Counted from the stretch's first letter, positions 22,114 through 31,463 are shown. The stretch is 35,539 bases of DNA from DATLWR01 sp035576205 (GCA_035576205.1 DATLWR010000136.1:1-35539); one strand, 5' to 3'. Notes: a model not told the origin generated them from the sequence alone. Translations and numbers: made by a program.

Positions 22114-23259
22114 TCAGTTTTCCGAATCTTCCTCACGCAGTTCGACGCGCTCGATGCGCTCGAAACGTGAGCTGATCTTTTTCGCGGACGTGTGAATCTG
22201 CTGGGTATCCTCGTGCGCCTGCCGGATATGTTGGGCCAGCTTGTCGAAACGGCTGCCGAAGCGGCTGAAATCTTCCGCGAGCCTGGCCAGCTCGATCTGG
22301 ATGATATGAACCTGTTTGCGGGTTTCGATATCCTTCAGGGCAGCCACGACTGTCGTCAGGATGGCCATCATTGTGGTCGGACTGGCGATCCAGACTCGCC
22401 GCTGCTGGGCCAGGGCGATGATATCCGGGTAGTGCGCATGCAATTCGGCGAACACGGCCTCGGAGGGCAGGAACATGATGGCGCTGTCGGCTGTTTCATC
22501 GGGGACAATGTAGCGCTCGGCGATGTCATTGATGTGTTTGCGTACATCCTGACGAAACTGGCTGGCTGCCTGACGCCGGTCCTGTTCGCCAAGCTGGCCG
22601 TCCAGGCTGAGCTGGTAGTTCTCCAGGGGGAATTTGGCATCGATGGCAATGGCGCCGACGGGTTCGGGAAGCTTTAACAGGCAGTCGACCCGTCGGCTAT
22701 TGGAGAGCGGGGCCTGCAGAGTATAGGCGGACTCCGGCAGTACCTGACTCACCAGTTGGTGAAGCTGTACTTCCCCGAAGGCACCGCGGGCACGCTTGTC
22801 GGTCAAGACATCCTGCAGTGAGACGACATTGCGGGAGAGTTGGTCGATGCGTTTCTGCGCTTCGTCGATTGTCGACAGCCGGGCCAGAACATCGGCGAAA
22901 ACCTTCTGGGTTTTCTCGAACCCCTTGTCGAGGCGCTCATTCACCCGGCCGGAAATGGTTTCAAGTTTGTTGTCGACGCGATCGGTCAGGCGTTCGAACT
23001 GCTGGTTCAGGGTATCGGTTGAGGCCTTCATGGAGGCACGCACCTCGTTCGAGATGTGTGCAGAGCTGTCGCGTATGGCGGCATGAAGCTCGTGAACGAG
23101 CTGCCGCTGTTTCTGCTCGAGCATTTCACCCATGCCGGGCAGCAGGGTGGTTCGATGGTCGGCCATGGATCTTTCGAGGTTACGGAGCTTCAGCAGTAAC
23201 CAAGTGAACAGGATGAGGAAGGCCAGGCCGAAGGCGGCGAGCATAATCTCGATGTTCAT
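22114..23259 (-). CDS. rmuC: RmuC-family DNA recombination protein
   Basis: RmuC limits inversion recombination at inverted repeats in E. coli and is predicted to hold a nuclease-like core. The 381-residue product has an N-terminal membrane helix at about residues 5-25 and a long coiled coil at about 30-155. The conserved core follows, with LTDKRARGAFGEVQLHQLVS and AIAIDAKFPLENYQLSLDG, then SPTTMMAILTTVVAALKDIE. This order and the length are typical. The ATG overlaps the stop of the upstream thioesterase gene by four bases, and the EEP gene follows at once. Confidence 0.95.
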   Translation of the reverse strand: MNIEIMLAAFGLAFLILFTWLLLKLRNLERSMADHRTTLLPGMGEMLEQKQRQLVHELHAAIRDSSAHISNEVRASMKASTDTLNQQFERLTDRVDNKLETISGRVNERLDKGFEKTQKVFADVLARLSTIDEAQKRIDQLSRNVVSLQDVLTDKRARGAFGEVQLHQLVSQVLPESAYTLQAPLSNSRRVDCLLKLPEPVGAIAIDAKFPLENYQLSLDGQLGEQDRRQAASQFRQDVRKHINDIAERYIVPDETADSAIMFLPSEAVFAELHAHYPDIIALAQQRRVWIASPTTMMAILTTVVAALKDIETRKQVHIIQIELARLAEDFSRFGSRFDKLAQHIRQAHEDTQQIHTSAKKISSRFERIERVELREEDSEN

Positions 23260-23702
23260 GGCAAGATGATCGAACGTAATTTTTTGATGCGATTCTGCAA
23301 AACCCGTTCTTCCTCGCTTTCGGCAGTCACAGGCTCAATCTGCCTGGGTTGGCCCGCTTCATCCAGCGCGGCGAAAACAAAGACGGCATCCATGATCAGC
23401 TTGTCAGGTTGATCGTATGAACGGATTTCGACAGGAATCCACAGGCTGCTATGCCCAACCAGTGCGACGACGGAAGTCAGCCGGAGCTGATCTCCTTCCC
23501 TGGCCGGTCCGTGAAAAACTGCCTGGTGGACGGCGCGCGTCAGGCAGATGCCTCCGGCATGCAACCGGGAAGATATGAAGGCGGTTTCGTCAGCAATGGT
23601 CAACAGACGGCCTCCATGCATGATGCCATAACCGTTGAGGTCGCTGGCCGCTACGCAGTGGGTGTGCTCGAATCGGGATCGGCGCATCGGAGAGATATTC
23701 AT
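23256..23702 (-). CDS. Acyl-CoA thioesterase, hotdog fold (YciA-like)
   Basis: The product resembles short hotdog-fold acyl-CoA thioesterases that hydrolyse CoA esters. Visible marks are DLNGYGIMHGGRLLTIADET, where the GIMHGG loop and the following acidic residue form the active-site region, then FHGPAREGDQLRLTS and MDAVFVFAALDEAG. I chose ATG 23702 (148 residues), because hotdog proteins of this type start shortly before the RFEHTH segment. The open frame runs to a TTG at 23747, and ATG 23687 is possible; no strong ribosome-binding site decides. Substrate range is unknown. It heads the thioesterase-rmuC-EEP operon. Confidence 0.85.
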   Translation of the reverse strand: MNISPMRRSRFEHTHCVAASDLNGYGIMHGGRLLTIADETAFISSRLHAGGICLTRAVHQAVFHGPAREGDQLRLTSVVALVGHSSLWIPVEIRSYDQPDKLIMDAVFVFAALDEAGQPRQIEPVTAESEEERVLQNRIKKLRSIILP

Positions 23703-23896
23703 CCAGGTTAATGTAACCGGAGCAGGGGCGGAAAGGAATTGGCCCAAGTGTGGCCGGCGCCCGGTGGCGGCAACGATTGGTCCGGTGAATCTCGTGCAGG
23801 GCGGACATATCGGCTGCCACGAATCGGGAAAAGTGCAGATATTGCACGATCCTTTGGCATCGAACTGCTACGGCTGGACTGCTACACTATCGCGCC

Positions 23897-24457
23897 ATGG
23901 GGATGAGACATGTCATGCGGCGAGGTGCATTCGGGGTTCTCTCGGCCTGTCTGGTGGCCTGTTGTGTGGGCGCACATGGCGCCTGGGCGGTATCGGACGC
24001 AGCCATGCGTGTGGATCTGTCATCCCCGATCGTCTATTGCGATGCCGAGTGGCCCGGAGACCAGTCTCAACTCGTCGAAACCCTGCAAGCCGGCATCGCC
24101 GTGACCCTGGCCTGGGATCTCGATGTCGAGGAGGTTCGCCGTTTCTGGGTGAACAAGGAAGTCGCTACCGTCCAGGTTGCCAGGACGGTGACGCCGGATC
24201 TGTTGTCGCACAGCTGGCTGCTGGAAGATCAGGCGACCGGGATTACCCGGCGGACCTATTCGGTGCAGGAAGCGTTGCGCTTTCTGGTGGAACTCGACCA
24301 TTTTCCCCTGCTGGACCAAAGCCTGCTGCAGGGGCAGACGACTTACCGTATTGTCGTCACCATTGCCAAGCACGAGGGTGAACTGTCGAAAGGATGGTGG
24401 GCCCGGTTGCTGGAGCCATCGGGTTTCAGTATGAGTCTGGATTTCCGGTTGCCGTGA
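23897..24457 (+). CDS. Exported DUF4390 protein
   Basis: The 186-residue product has an N-terminal signal peptide, with hydrophobic residues at about 10-30 and a cleavage site near AWA. A mature domain of about 150 residues follows, with LVETLQAGIAVTLAWDLDVE, LDHFPLLDQSLLQGQTTYRI and a C-terminal WWARLLEPSGFSMSLDFRLP. These parts match my memory of DUF4390, a family of unknown function usually encoded just before ntrY. The stop overlaps the NtrY GTG start (GTGA), which strongly suggests joint function, perhaps as a periplasmic partner of the sensor. Confidence 0.82.
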   Translation: MGMRHVMRRGAFGVLSACLVACCVGAHGAWAVSDAAMRVDLSSPIVYCDAEWPGDQSQLVETLQAGIAVTLAWDLDVEEVRRFWVNKEVATVQVARTVTPDLLSHSWLLEDQATGITRRTYSVQEALRFLVELDHFPLLDQSLLQGQTTYRIVVTIAKHEGELSKGWWARLLEPSGFSMSLDFRLP

Positions 24458-26607
24458 GACGATTCAGCCTGATGCGGCTGGTGCCGCTTCTCGTTGGGAT
24501 CGCATTGCTGGCGCTGGTGGTATGGTTTTGGCCGGGCCATGGTACGAGCGGCGGCCTGCTCGCCTGGATCAATGAGAGTATTTTACTGACCCTGTCCGTG
24601 TTGCTGATGCAATACGGAGTGCGTCTGTTGCGTGAGCGTGGCGAGCCGCGACCCGGTTCACGCCTTCGGGCCAAGCTGGTGATCGGCCTGGTCGGAATGC
24701 TGTTGTTGCCGACCATGGTGGTGCAGTTCGCAGCCAGTCGCATGGTGGATCGTGGCATGGATGTCTGGTTCGATTTGCGGGTGGACACCCTGCTTGAGCG
24801 GGCGCTTAGTCTGGCACAGGGTTTTTACGAGCGTATCGAGAAAGAGGTCAAGCAGGGGCTGCTGGTTTATATCGCCGATCCTTTTCTGGTCGATGCTGCC
24901 CGGGGTTACGTTTCGTTTACGCAGACCAACGATTATCTGGCGTCGATCCGTGAACATGAGGGCTGGAACCGTGTGCAGCTGTTCGACAGCAATGAGCGTC
25001 TGCTGGCCAGTGTGCAGGAGAGTGGTCTGGGTTCGGTGCAGACCGAGCCGTTGAGCGATGCCGCCCGTCTGGCCATGCGCCTTGGGCATCTGGCGACGGA
25101 ACTGGTCAGCGGGCCGGACGGCGAGAAACTTTTCGGTTATTTGCCGTTACACGACCAGCAGGGCGCCGTCGGATTGTTGCGGGTGGAAGTGCCGCTCCCG
25201 GAAGGAGTGATCCAGAGCGCCCGCGAGGTGGAAAGGGATTACCGGACCTATGGCGAGCTGGAGAAAAACCGCCAGTCCCTGCAAGAGCTGTTTACCCACG
25301 CGATGTTGTTCGTCACGCTGCTGGTGGTGATCCTGGCCGGCGTCGTCGGGTTGTATTTTGCCCGCCGTCTGACAGCACCGGTCGGCCAGCTTGCGCAGGC
25401 TCTGCATGAGGTGACCGAAGGGCACCTGGATGTCGTGATCCCGACGACCCCCGAGGATGAGCTGGGATCGCTGGTCCGCTCATTCAACAAGATGACGCAG
25501 CGGCTGAAACAGAATGCGCTGGCGATCGACCAGGCCCAGAATGACCTGACCGAGGCCCTGGCGAGCAGCCGGCAGCGGCAATATGTGCTGGAAACGCTGC
25601 TGGCCAACCTGCAGGCCGGTGTGATGCTGGTGGATGCGGGCGGGGCGATACGCCTGATCAACCAGTCCATGCGTCGCATTCTGCAACCGGGTGAGGGCTG
25701 GATGCCCGGGGTGTCTTTGCTGTCGGCCTGCGGTCCGCGACTGCATGAGGTTGCCGGCTTTTTTGAGGAGCTGTCGCACCAGACGGAGAGTATGCAGCGT
25801 GAATTCGAGATCCCGCTGGGCAAGCACAGTCAGGTTCATGTGCTGGCGCGCGGCGCCAGTTTGAGCACCGCCGGCATGGGCGGTTTTTCCGGCTACCTGA
25901 TCGTGATGGACGATATCAGCGAACTGGTCCATGCCCAGCGTAACCAGGCTTGGGCCGAGGTGGCCAAACGGCTGGCGCATGAGATCAAGAATCCGTTGAC
26001 GCCGATCAAGCTCGCGGCAGAGCGGTTGCAGCGGCGTTTCAGGGCACAGGCAAGCGACATCGACGTGTTCGATGGTTGTACGCATGCGATCATCAGCCAG
26101 GTGGAACGGTTGCAGCGGCTGATCGCCGATTTCACCACCATGGCCCGCCTGCCGCAGCCGCGCATTCGCGTCGTGCAGGTGGATGAGTTGCTCAAGGAGA
26201 TGCGGGAGCTGTTCAGCCCCTACCGGCAGGTGGAGGTCGCGGCCGCCCCGGCAGGGCTTGCCTGCGACTGCGATCCCGATCAGGTGCGGCAGGTGCTGAT
26301 CAACCTGGTGGACAACGGTCTTGCCGCCGCCGGCCAGAGCGGTCATGTCAAATTGTATGCGCTGGAAACAGAGGAATCCCTGGACTGGCATGTGGAGGAT
26401 ACCGGTGCCGGCATCAGCGAGGAATCGGCTGTCCATCTGTTCGAACCGTATTTCTCGACCAAGGAAGAGGGCTCGGGCCTTGGATTGTCGATCGCCAAGC
26501 GCATCGCCGAGGATCATGGCGGCAGCTTGGTGCTAATTTCACGCCATTCGCCCACACACTTCTGCTTGCGTCTGCCCAAAGGGCTGAACAGCATGGAGCA
26601 GCCATGA
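24454..26607 (+). CDS. ntrY: NtrY-like membrane sensor histidine kinase
   Basis: This 717-residue kinase starts at GTG 24454, overlapping the DUF4390 stop. Three membrane helices lie at about residues 7-26, 40-59 and 73-93. A periplasmic sensing region follows to about 275, then a fourth helix at 280-302 and a HAMP domain with LTAPVGQLAQALHEVTEGHL. A PAS domain lies at about 375-480. The H-box is RLAHEIKNPLTPIKLAAERL with His509, and the ATPase domain has the N-box INLVDNG (Asn617 and Asn621), DTGAGIS and GSGLGLSIAKRI. The signal is unknown; NtrY homologues respond to nitrogen or redox cues. It is coupled to ntrX by an ATGA overlap. Confidence 0.93.
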   Translation: MRRFSLMRLVPLLVGIALLALVVWFWPGHGTSGGLLAWINESILLTLSVLLMQYGVRLLRERGEPRPGSRLRAKLVIGLVGMLLLPTMVVQFAASRMVDRGMDVWFDLRVDTLLERALSLAQGFYERIEKEVKQGLLVYIADPFLVDAARGYVSFTQTNDYLASIREHEGWNRVQLFDSNERLLASVQESGLGSVQTEPLSDAARLAMRLGHLATELVSGPDGEKLFGYLPLHDQQGAVGLLRVEVPLPEGVIQSAREVERDYRTYGELEKNRQSLQELFTHAMLFVTLLVVILAGVVGLYFARRLTAPVGQLAQALHEVTEGHLDVVIPTTPEDELGSLVRSFNKMTQRLKQNALAIDQAQNDLTEALASSRQRQYVLETLLANLQAGVMLVDAGGAIRLINQSMRRILQPGEGWMPGVSLLSACGPRLHEVAGFFEELSHQTESMQREFEIPLGKHSQVHVLARGASLSTAGMGGFSGYLIVMDDISELVHAQRNQAWAEVAKRLAHEIKNPLTPIKLAAERLQRRFRAQASDIDVFDGCTHAIISQVERLQRLIADFTTMARLPQPRIRVVQVDELLKEMRELFSPYRQVEVAAAPAGLACDCDPDQVRQVLINLVDNGLAAAGQSGHVKLYALETEESLDWHVEDTGAGISEESAVHLFEPYFSTKEEGSGLGLSIAKRIAEDHGGSLVLISRHSPTHFCLRLPKGLNSMEQP

Positions 26608-27992
26608 CAGCGCGTATCATGATAGTCGATGACGAGCAGGCGATCCGCGATTCGCTGCAGGGCCTGTTCGAGGATGAGGGGTATCTGGTTTTCTCCGCTG
26701 CCTCCGGCGAGGAATGCATCGCGAAGCTGCGCAAGCAGAGCGTGGATTGTGTGCTGCTCGATATCTGGATGCCGGGCATCGATGGTCTGGAAACGCTGAA
26801 CCGCATCCAGCAAATCGACAAGTGCCTGCCCGTAATCATGATGAGCGGTCATGCCACGATCGATACCGCGGTTAAGGCGACCCGGCAGGGAGCGTTCGAT
26901 TTTCTTGAGAAACCGCTTTCGTCCGAGCGTATGCTGATTCTGGTCCGCAATGCCGTGCAAAAGCGACAGCTGGAGCAGGAAAACATCAACCTGAAGGAGA
27001 ACCAGCAGCAGGGCAGCCGGCAGGAGCTGGTCGGCGAAAGCAAGGTGATCAGGGATGTCCGCAACCTGATCCAGCGCGTGGCAGCAGCCGATGCGCCGGT
27101 GCTGATTCTCGGTGAGCATGGCACCGGCAAGGCGGTGGCTGCAAGGATGATCCACGCCTGTTCGAAGCGGGCCAAGGCGCCATTCATCGATGTGAATGCC
27201 GCCGGCATCCCGACCGGTCGCATGGATTCCGAGCTGTTCGGGCATGAGAAGGGTGCCTTCCCGGGAGCTTTGCATGCCCAGCGCGGAAGATTCGAGGCCG
27301 CTCATACCGGCACGCTGTTTTTCGATGAGGTGATGGAACTCAGTCTGAGTGCGCAAGCGAAAATCCTGCGGGTGCTGCAGGAAAAGAGCGTGCAGCGCCT
27401 CGGCAATCCAACCCCGCAGCCGGCCGATGTGCGTTTGTTGGCAGCCAGTGCCCGCGATCTGGAAGATGAGATGCGGCAGGAGAAATTGCGGGAGGATTTC
27501 TATTACCGGCTGAACGTCGTGGCCATTCGCATGCCTCCCCTGCGTGAACGCATGGAGGACCTGTCTCTGCTGGTGGAGGCGCTGGCCAGCGAGCAGGCGG
27601 GCAGCCTGGGCGGAGGCGCCATCCACTTCAGCGATGACGCGTTGCAGATGTTGCGAGCCTACAATTGGCCCGGCAATGTGCGGGAGTTGCGCAACTATAT
27701 CGAACGTTGTCATATCCTGATGCCGGGTGAGGAGGTCACAGCCGCGAACATGTTGTCGCCGGAGCATTCGGCGGCCATTTCGGCAAGACCGGCAAACAGG
27801 GCGACCAGCAGTTACGAGGAACGTTTCCATGAGGCCAGGGAGGCGTTCGAGCGCCAGTACCTGTTGCATCATCTGGAGCAGTATGACTGGAATATCAGCC
27901 GTACGGCGTCGGAGATCGGTATGGAGCGCAGTCAGTTGCACCGCAAGATCAAGGCCTTCGATCTGGTTCAGCCGAAAAAGGATAGCGCATGA
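26604..27992 (+). CDS. ntrX: NtrX-like response regulator with altered sigma54 loop
   Basis: The 462-residue regulator has a receiver domain at 1-120 with Asp9, Asp10, phospho-acceptor Asp53 (LLDIWMPG), Ser81 and Lys103. An AAA+ domain follows, with Walker A GEHGTGKA at 170-177 and Walker B LFFDEV (Asp241, Glu242). The C-terminal helix-turn-helix is near ISRTASEIGMERSQLHRKIK. The sigma54-contact loop GAFTGA reads GAFPGA at 217-222, and the residue after GTGK is alanine instead of glutamate. It may therefore not activate sigma54 promoters and may act as a repressor or by another route. It overlaps ntrY and trkA by four bases each. Confidence 0.92.
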   Translation: MTARIMIVDDEQAIRDSLQGLFEDEGYLVFSAASGEECIAKLRKQSVDCVLLDIWMPGIDGLETLNRIQQIDKCLPVIMMSGHATIDTAVKATRQGAFDFLEKPLSSERMLILVRNAVQKRQLEQENINLKENQQQGSRQELVGESKVIRDVRNLIQRVAAADAPVLILGEHGTGKAVAARMIHACSKRAKAPFIDVNAAGIPTGRMDSELFGHEKGAFPGALHAQRGRFEAAHTGTLFFDEVMELSLSAQAKILRVLQEKSVQRLGNPTPQPADVRLLAASARDLEDEMRQEKLREDFYYRLNVVAIRMPPLRERMEDLSLLVEALASEQAGSLGGGAIHFSDDALQMLRAYNWPGNVRELRNYIERCHILMPGEEVTAANMLSPEHSAAISARPANRATSSYEERFHEAREAFERQYLLHHLEQYDWNISRTASEIGMERSQLHRKIKAFDLVQPKKDSA

Positions 27993-29359
27993 ATATTCTG
28001 ATTCTTGGTGCCGGTGAGGTCGGTTTCCATATTGCCCAGCGGCTGGCCAGCGAAGGCAACAATGTCACGGTGGTGGATAACAACCCGCAACATCTGGAGC
28101 GGGTGGCCGACAGCATGGACGTGCGGACGGTTCTCGGCCATGCGTCGCATCCGGGGGTGCTGGCGCAGGCCGGAGCGGCAAGTGCCGAACTGCTGATCGC
28201 CGCCACACAGAACGACGAGGTCAACATGCTGGCCTGCCAGGTGGCGCATTCGCTGTTCAAGGTGACCACCAAGATGGCGCGCATCCGCGAACCGGATTAT
28301 ACGCAGGCCGAGGGACTGTTCGGGCGCGATGAACTGCCGATCGACCGGATCATCTCGCCGGAAACCGAAGCGGCCAAGGCGGTGCTGAAACGTTTCCAGA
28401 TCTCCTCGGCTGCCGATGCGCAGGACTTCGCAGACGGCAAGGTGTCGTTGCTGGGCCTTCGTATCCCGCCGAAAAGTGCTCTGGCAGGCATCGCGCTGAT
28501 TGAGCTGGACGAGGTGCTGGGCGGCCTGCGCGTCTATGTGGTGGCGCACGAGCATAACCATATCTGGCAGGTGCCGACGGCCAAGACCGTGCTGCTGGCC
28601 GGCGACGGTGTCTATGTGGCGGTTGCACGTGAACAGGTCGACCAGTTTTTCGAGGCGACGGGCCGGGCTCAGCTGGGGCGCACCAGCAAGCACGTCATGA
28701 TGGTCGGCGGCGGCAACGTCGGTTTCATCGTGGCCAAGGAACTCGAGCGGATGGGGCTGTCGCTGAAGATCGTCGAGTTCAATCAGCAACGCGCCGAGTG
28801 GCTGGCGGAGCACCTGACGCACAGCGTGGTGATTCATGGTGATGCTCTGGACCGGGAGCTTCTGGAGAGCGAGTCGATCGACAGGATGGATGACTTCCTG
28901 GCCCTGACCAACGATGACGAAACGAATATCCTGGGCAGCCTGATCGCCAAGAAGTATCGCGTGCCACATATCGTCACTCTGGTGAATCGCGACATCTACA
29001 CCGAGCTGGTGCGCGAGATGGGGCTGGATGTCACCGTGTCTCCGCGCCTGACGACGGTGGCCTCGATCCTGCGCCACGTGCGCCGCGGGCGCGTGCTCGG
29101 CATGTCCTCGCTCGGCGATGGTACGCTGGAGGTGATCGAGGCGGAGGCGCTGGAGACGAGCCAGATCACTGCCAAGGCGATCGTCGACCTGGCGTTGCCG
29201 CAGCAGACCGTGATCGGGGCCGTCGTGCGCGGCGACGAGGTCATCATTCCCGATGGCCAGACCCGCATCCGCCCGCATGATCACGTGGTGCTGGTGACGC
29301 GCAGTTCATCCCTGCGCGCTGTTGAGAGGCTATTCGAAGTTCAGCTCGAATTCTTCTGA
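27989..29359 (+). CDS. trkA: Trk potassium uptake regulatory subunit TrkA
   Basis: TrkA is the cytoplasmic nucleotide-binding ring that gates TrkH-type potassium channels. The 456-residue product has two tandem RCK units. The first has MNILILGAGEVGFHIAQRLA, and the second has HVMMVGGGNVGFIVAKELER near residue 235. The acidic ends of the second strands (VVDNN and IVEFN) are as expected for NAD binding. Each unit ends in a C-terminal RCK domain. The start overlaps the ntrX stop and trkH follows 3 bases later, so kinase, regulator and transporter form one operon. Confidence 0.97.
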   Translation: MNILILGAGEVGFHIAQRLASEGNNVTVVDNNPQHLERVADSMDVRTVLGHASHPGVLAQAGAASAELLIAATQNDEVNMLACQVAHSLFKVTTKMARIREPDYTQAEGLFGRDELPIDRIISPETEAAKAVLKRFQISSAADAQDFADGKVSLLGLRIPPKSALAGIALIELDEVLGGLRVYVVAHEHNHIWQVPTAKTVLLAGDGVYVAVAREQVDQFFEATGRAQLGRTSKHVMMVGGGNVGFIVAKELERMGLSLKIVEFNQQRAEWLAEHLTHSVVIHGDALDRELLESESIDRMDDFLALTNDDETNILGSLIAKKYRVPHIVTLVNRDIYTELVREMGLDVTVSPRLTTVASILRHVRRGRVLGMSSLGDGTLEVIEAEALETSQITAKAIVDLALPQQTVIGAVVRGDEVIIPDGQTRIRPHDHVVLVTRSSSLRAVERLFEVQLEFF

Positions 29360-29362
29360 TCC

Positions 29363-30802
29363 ATGCATCTGAAAGGTGTTCTCCGTACCCTTGGTATTCT
29401 GATCATCCTGTTCGGGGCGGGCATGTGGCTGCCTGCCCTGGTGTCACTGCATTACCATGCGGGCCATGCGGTGCAGTTTCTGGCTTCGGGACTCCTGGTC
29501 ATGCTGGTCGGCTCAGTCGCTTTGCATCTGGGCGGCGAGGCTCCCGACCATCTGACGCACAAGGACGGCTTCCTCATCGTCGCCCTGGCCTGGGTGGTGC
29601 TGTCGATCCTCGGTGCAGTGCCGTTCTGGCTGACCGGCACCTGCGACAGCTTTGTCGACGGGCTGTTCGAATCGACCTCGGGCCTGACGACGACGGGTGC
29701 GACGGTGCTGAGCAATCTCGACAAGACCGCTCCGTCGATTCTGTTCTGGCGCTCGATGCAGGAGTGGCTGGGCGGCATGGGGATCATCGTGCTGGCGGTG
29801 GCGGTGATGCCGCTGCTGGGGGTTGGCGGCATGCAGCTGTTCAAGGCCGAGACGCCGGGGCCGGTCAAGGACAAGCTCACCGCGCGGGTGACCGAAACGG
29901 CCAAGGTGCTGTGGTTCATCTACCTGTCGATGACTGCATTCGCCGCCTTTGCCTTGTGGCTGGCCGGCATGACACCGTTCGATGCCGTCAATCATGCCAT
30001 GTGCACAGTGGCGATCGGCGGTTTTTCCACCCACGACGCCAGCATCGGCTATTACGACTCCCCCGTGATCCGCGGCCTGATCGTGCTGTTCATGCTGCTG
30101 GCCGGCATCAATTTCACGCTGCATTTCGCAGCGCTCAGGCGAGGTTTCTCGTTCCGGGTCTATTTCCAGGACGACGAGTTCCGCACCTATCTCAAATGGC
30201 TGGCCGCTCTGCTGGTGCTGATCAGTCTGCTGACACTGCCCGATGGCAAGGGCACCTGGGATGAGGTGATTTTCAACACCGTGGCCGTTGCCACGACGAC
30301 GGGCTATGCGGTTAGCGACTACACCCTGTGGGCACCGGGCACCGGCCTGCTGCTGTTTGCCGCCATGTTCGTCGGTGCCTGTGCCGGCTCGACCGGTGGC
30401 GGCATGAAGATCGTGCGTGTGCTGCTGCTCTATCGCCAGGGCATGCGCGAGGTCAGGAGATTGATCCATCCCAGAGGTGTCATCCAGGTCAAGATCGGCG
30501 GCAAGAGCATCGGCTCGCAGGTGGTCGAGGCACTGTGGGGCTTTTTTGTGCTCTATATGCTCTGTTTCGCCATCATCGCCACGCTGGTGGCGTTCTCGGG
30601 CGTGGACATGCTGACGGCGCTGTCGGCAACGGCGGCCTGCCTGACCAATACCGGCCCCGGTTTCGGTTATGTCGGTCCGGCCGACAATTACGCCTGGATG
30701 CCGGACGGTGCCAAGGCGGCCCTGATGTTCGGCATGGTTCTCGGCCGGCTTGAAATCTACACCTTCTTTGTGCTGCTGGTGCCGGAGTTCTGGCGCAAGT
30801 AG
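29363..30802 (+). CDS. trkH: Trk potassium transporter membrane subunit TrkH
   Basis: TrkH is the channel-like potassium-translocating subunit. The 479-residue product shows the expected hydrophobic pattern and the four selectivity-filter repeats of the SKT family: STSGLTTTGATV near residue 110, TVAIGGFSTHDAS near 215, VATTTGYAVSDY near 312 and LTNTGPGFGYVG near 430. The conserved filter glycine is present in all four. GSTGGGMKIVRVLLLYRQ near residue 348 is the intramembrane loop typical of TrkH. It begins 3 bases after trkA. No clear intrinsic terminator was found after the stop. Confidence 0.97.
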   Translation: MHLKGVLRTLGILIILFGAGMWLPALVSLHYHAGHAVQFLASGLLVMLVGSVALHLGGEAPDHLTHKDGFLIVALAWVVLSILGAVPFWLTGTCDSFVDGLFESTSGLTTTGATVLSNLDKTAPSILFWRSMQEWLGGMGIIVLAVAVMPLLGVGGMQLFKAETPGPVKDKLTARVTETAKVLWFIYLSMTAFAAFALWLAGMTPFDAVNHAMCTVAIGGFSTHDASIGYYDSPVIRGLIVLFMLLAGINFTLHFAALRRGFSFRVYFQDDEFRTYLKWLAALLVLISLLTLPDGKGTWDEVIFNTVAVATTTGYAVSDYTLWAPGTGLLLFAAMFVGACAGSTGGGMKIVRVLLLYRQGMREVRRLIHPRGVIQVKIGGKSIGSQVVEALWGFFVLYMLCFAIIATLVAFSGVDMLTALSATAACLTNTGPGFGYVGPADNYAWMPDGAKAALMFGMVLGRLEIYTFFVLLVPEFWRK

Positions 30803-30832
30803 GCCGGGTGCCTCAGTTGTCTGTGTCCCCCC

Positions 30833-30861
30833 TTCCGGCGTGCCCAAGCTTGGACTATAAA
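30833..30861 (+). promoter_or_regulatory. Weak promoter candidate for the DUF992 gene with palindrome
   Basis: TATAAA at 30856-30861 is a good -10; TTCCGG at 30833-30838 is a poor -35 at 17 bases. A 10-bp palindrome, CCAAGCTTGG (30844-30853), lies between them and could be an operator, which might explain a weak -35. The transcript would have a leader of about 53 bases. Confidence 0.35.
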
Positions 30862-30920
30862 CAGGTTGCAGATGATCGTTCTGCTAATTAATGGGCCAGG
30901 GAAGGCGAGGAGGTATAGTT

Positions 30921-31445
30921 ATGCGTTGGAGTGTTAGTTCGTTGTTTTTTGCCGCTCTGCTCGCTTTGGCGACAAGCGCGCCGGTCCAGAGTGCCGGTGC
31001 GGCCGAAGAGGTCAGCAGTTCGGGAACCAAGGTCGGTGAGCTGGTCTGCAAGCAGGTGAAAGGTTCACGATTGAACCTGATCATCCATTCGACCGCCGAC
31101 GTCAAATGCGAGTTCAAGTCCACTGCCGGCGGCACGGTCGAGCGCTACAAGGGCGAGACCGGTGTCGGCTTCGGTGTCGACCTGAACTTCAAGGAAGATG
31201 AGGCTCTGGTATTTGCGGTCTTCTCGGCTGACTTCAAGCCGGGCACCTACCAGCTGGCTGGCAAGTACGGCGGGGCTGGTGCCTCCGCTGCCGTGGGTGC
31301 CGGTGTCGGTGTGCAGGCCCTGGTGGGCGGCAACAACCGCACCGTCTCCCTGCAGCCAGCCGTATCGGCCAGCACGGGCGTCGGCGCGTCAGCCGGCATC
31401 ACCTACCTCTATCTCGAGGCGGACAAGGGCAAAAAGAAGAAATAA
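30921..31445 (+). CDS. Exported DUF992 protein
   Basis: The 174-residue product has a signal peptide (hydrophobic residues at about 6-22, likely cleavage after SAGA or nearby). The mature domain begins TKVGELVCKQVKGSRLNLII and continues CEFKSTAGGTVERYKGETGV, then a glycine/alanine-rich segment GAGASAAVGAGVGVQALVGG and NNRTVSLQP. This pattern matches DUF992, a family of unknown function best known from alphaproteobacteria. Two cysteines of the mature part could form a disulfide. ATG 30921 has a perfect GAGGAGGT 6 bases upstream, so expression is likely strong. It is monocistronic, with its own terminator. The lysine-rich tail GKKKK is unusual. Confidence 0.85.
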   Translation: MRWSVSSLFFAALLALATSAPVQSAGAAEEVSSSGTKVGELVCKQVKGSRLNLIIHSTADVKCEFKSTAGGTVERYKGETGVGFGVDLNFKEDEALVFAVFSADFKPGTYQLAGKYGGAGASAAVGAGVGVQALVGGNNRTVSLQPAVSASTGVGASAGITYLYLEADKGKKKK

Positions 31446-31463
31446 CCGGAGGTTTATTTCATC

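Noticed and set aside
29513..30847. A 444-codon minus-strand frame opposite trkH.
   Set aside because: trkH has all four filter repeats; the antisense frame is rich in His and Gln without structure.
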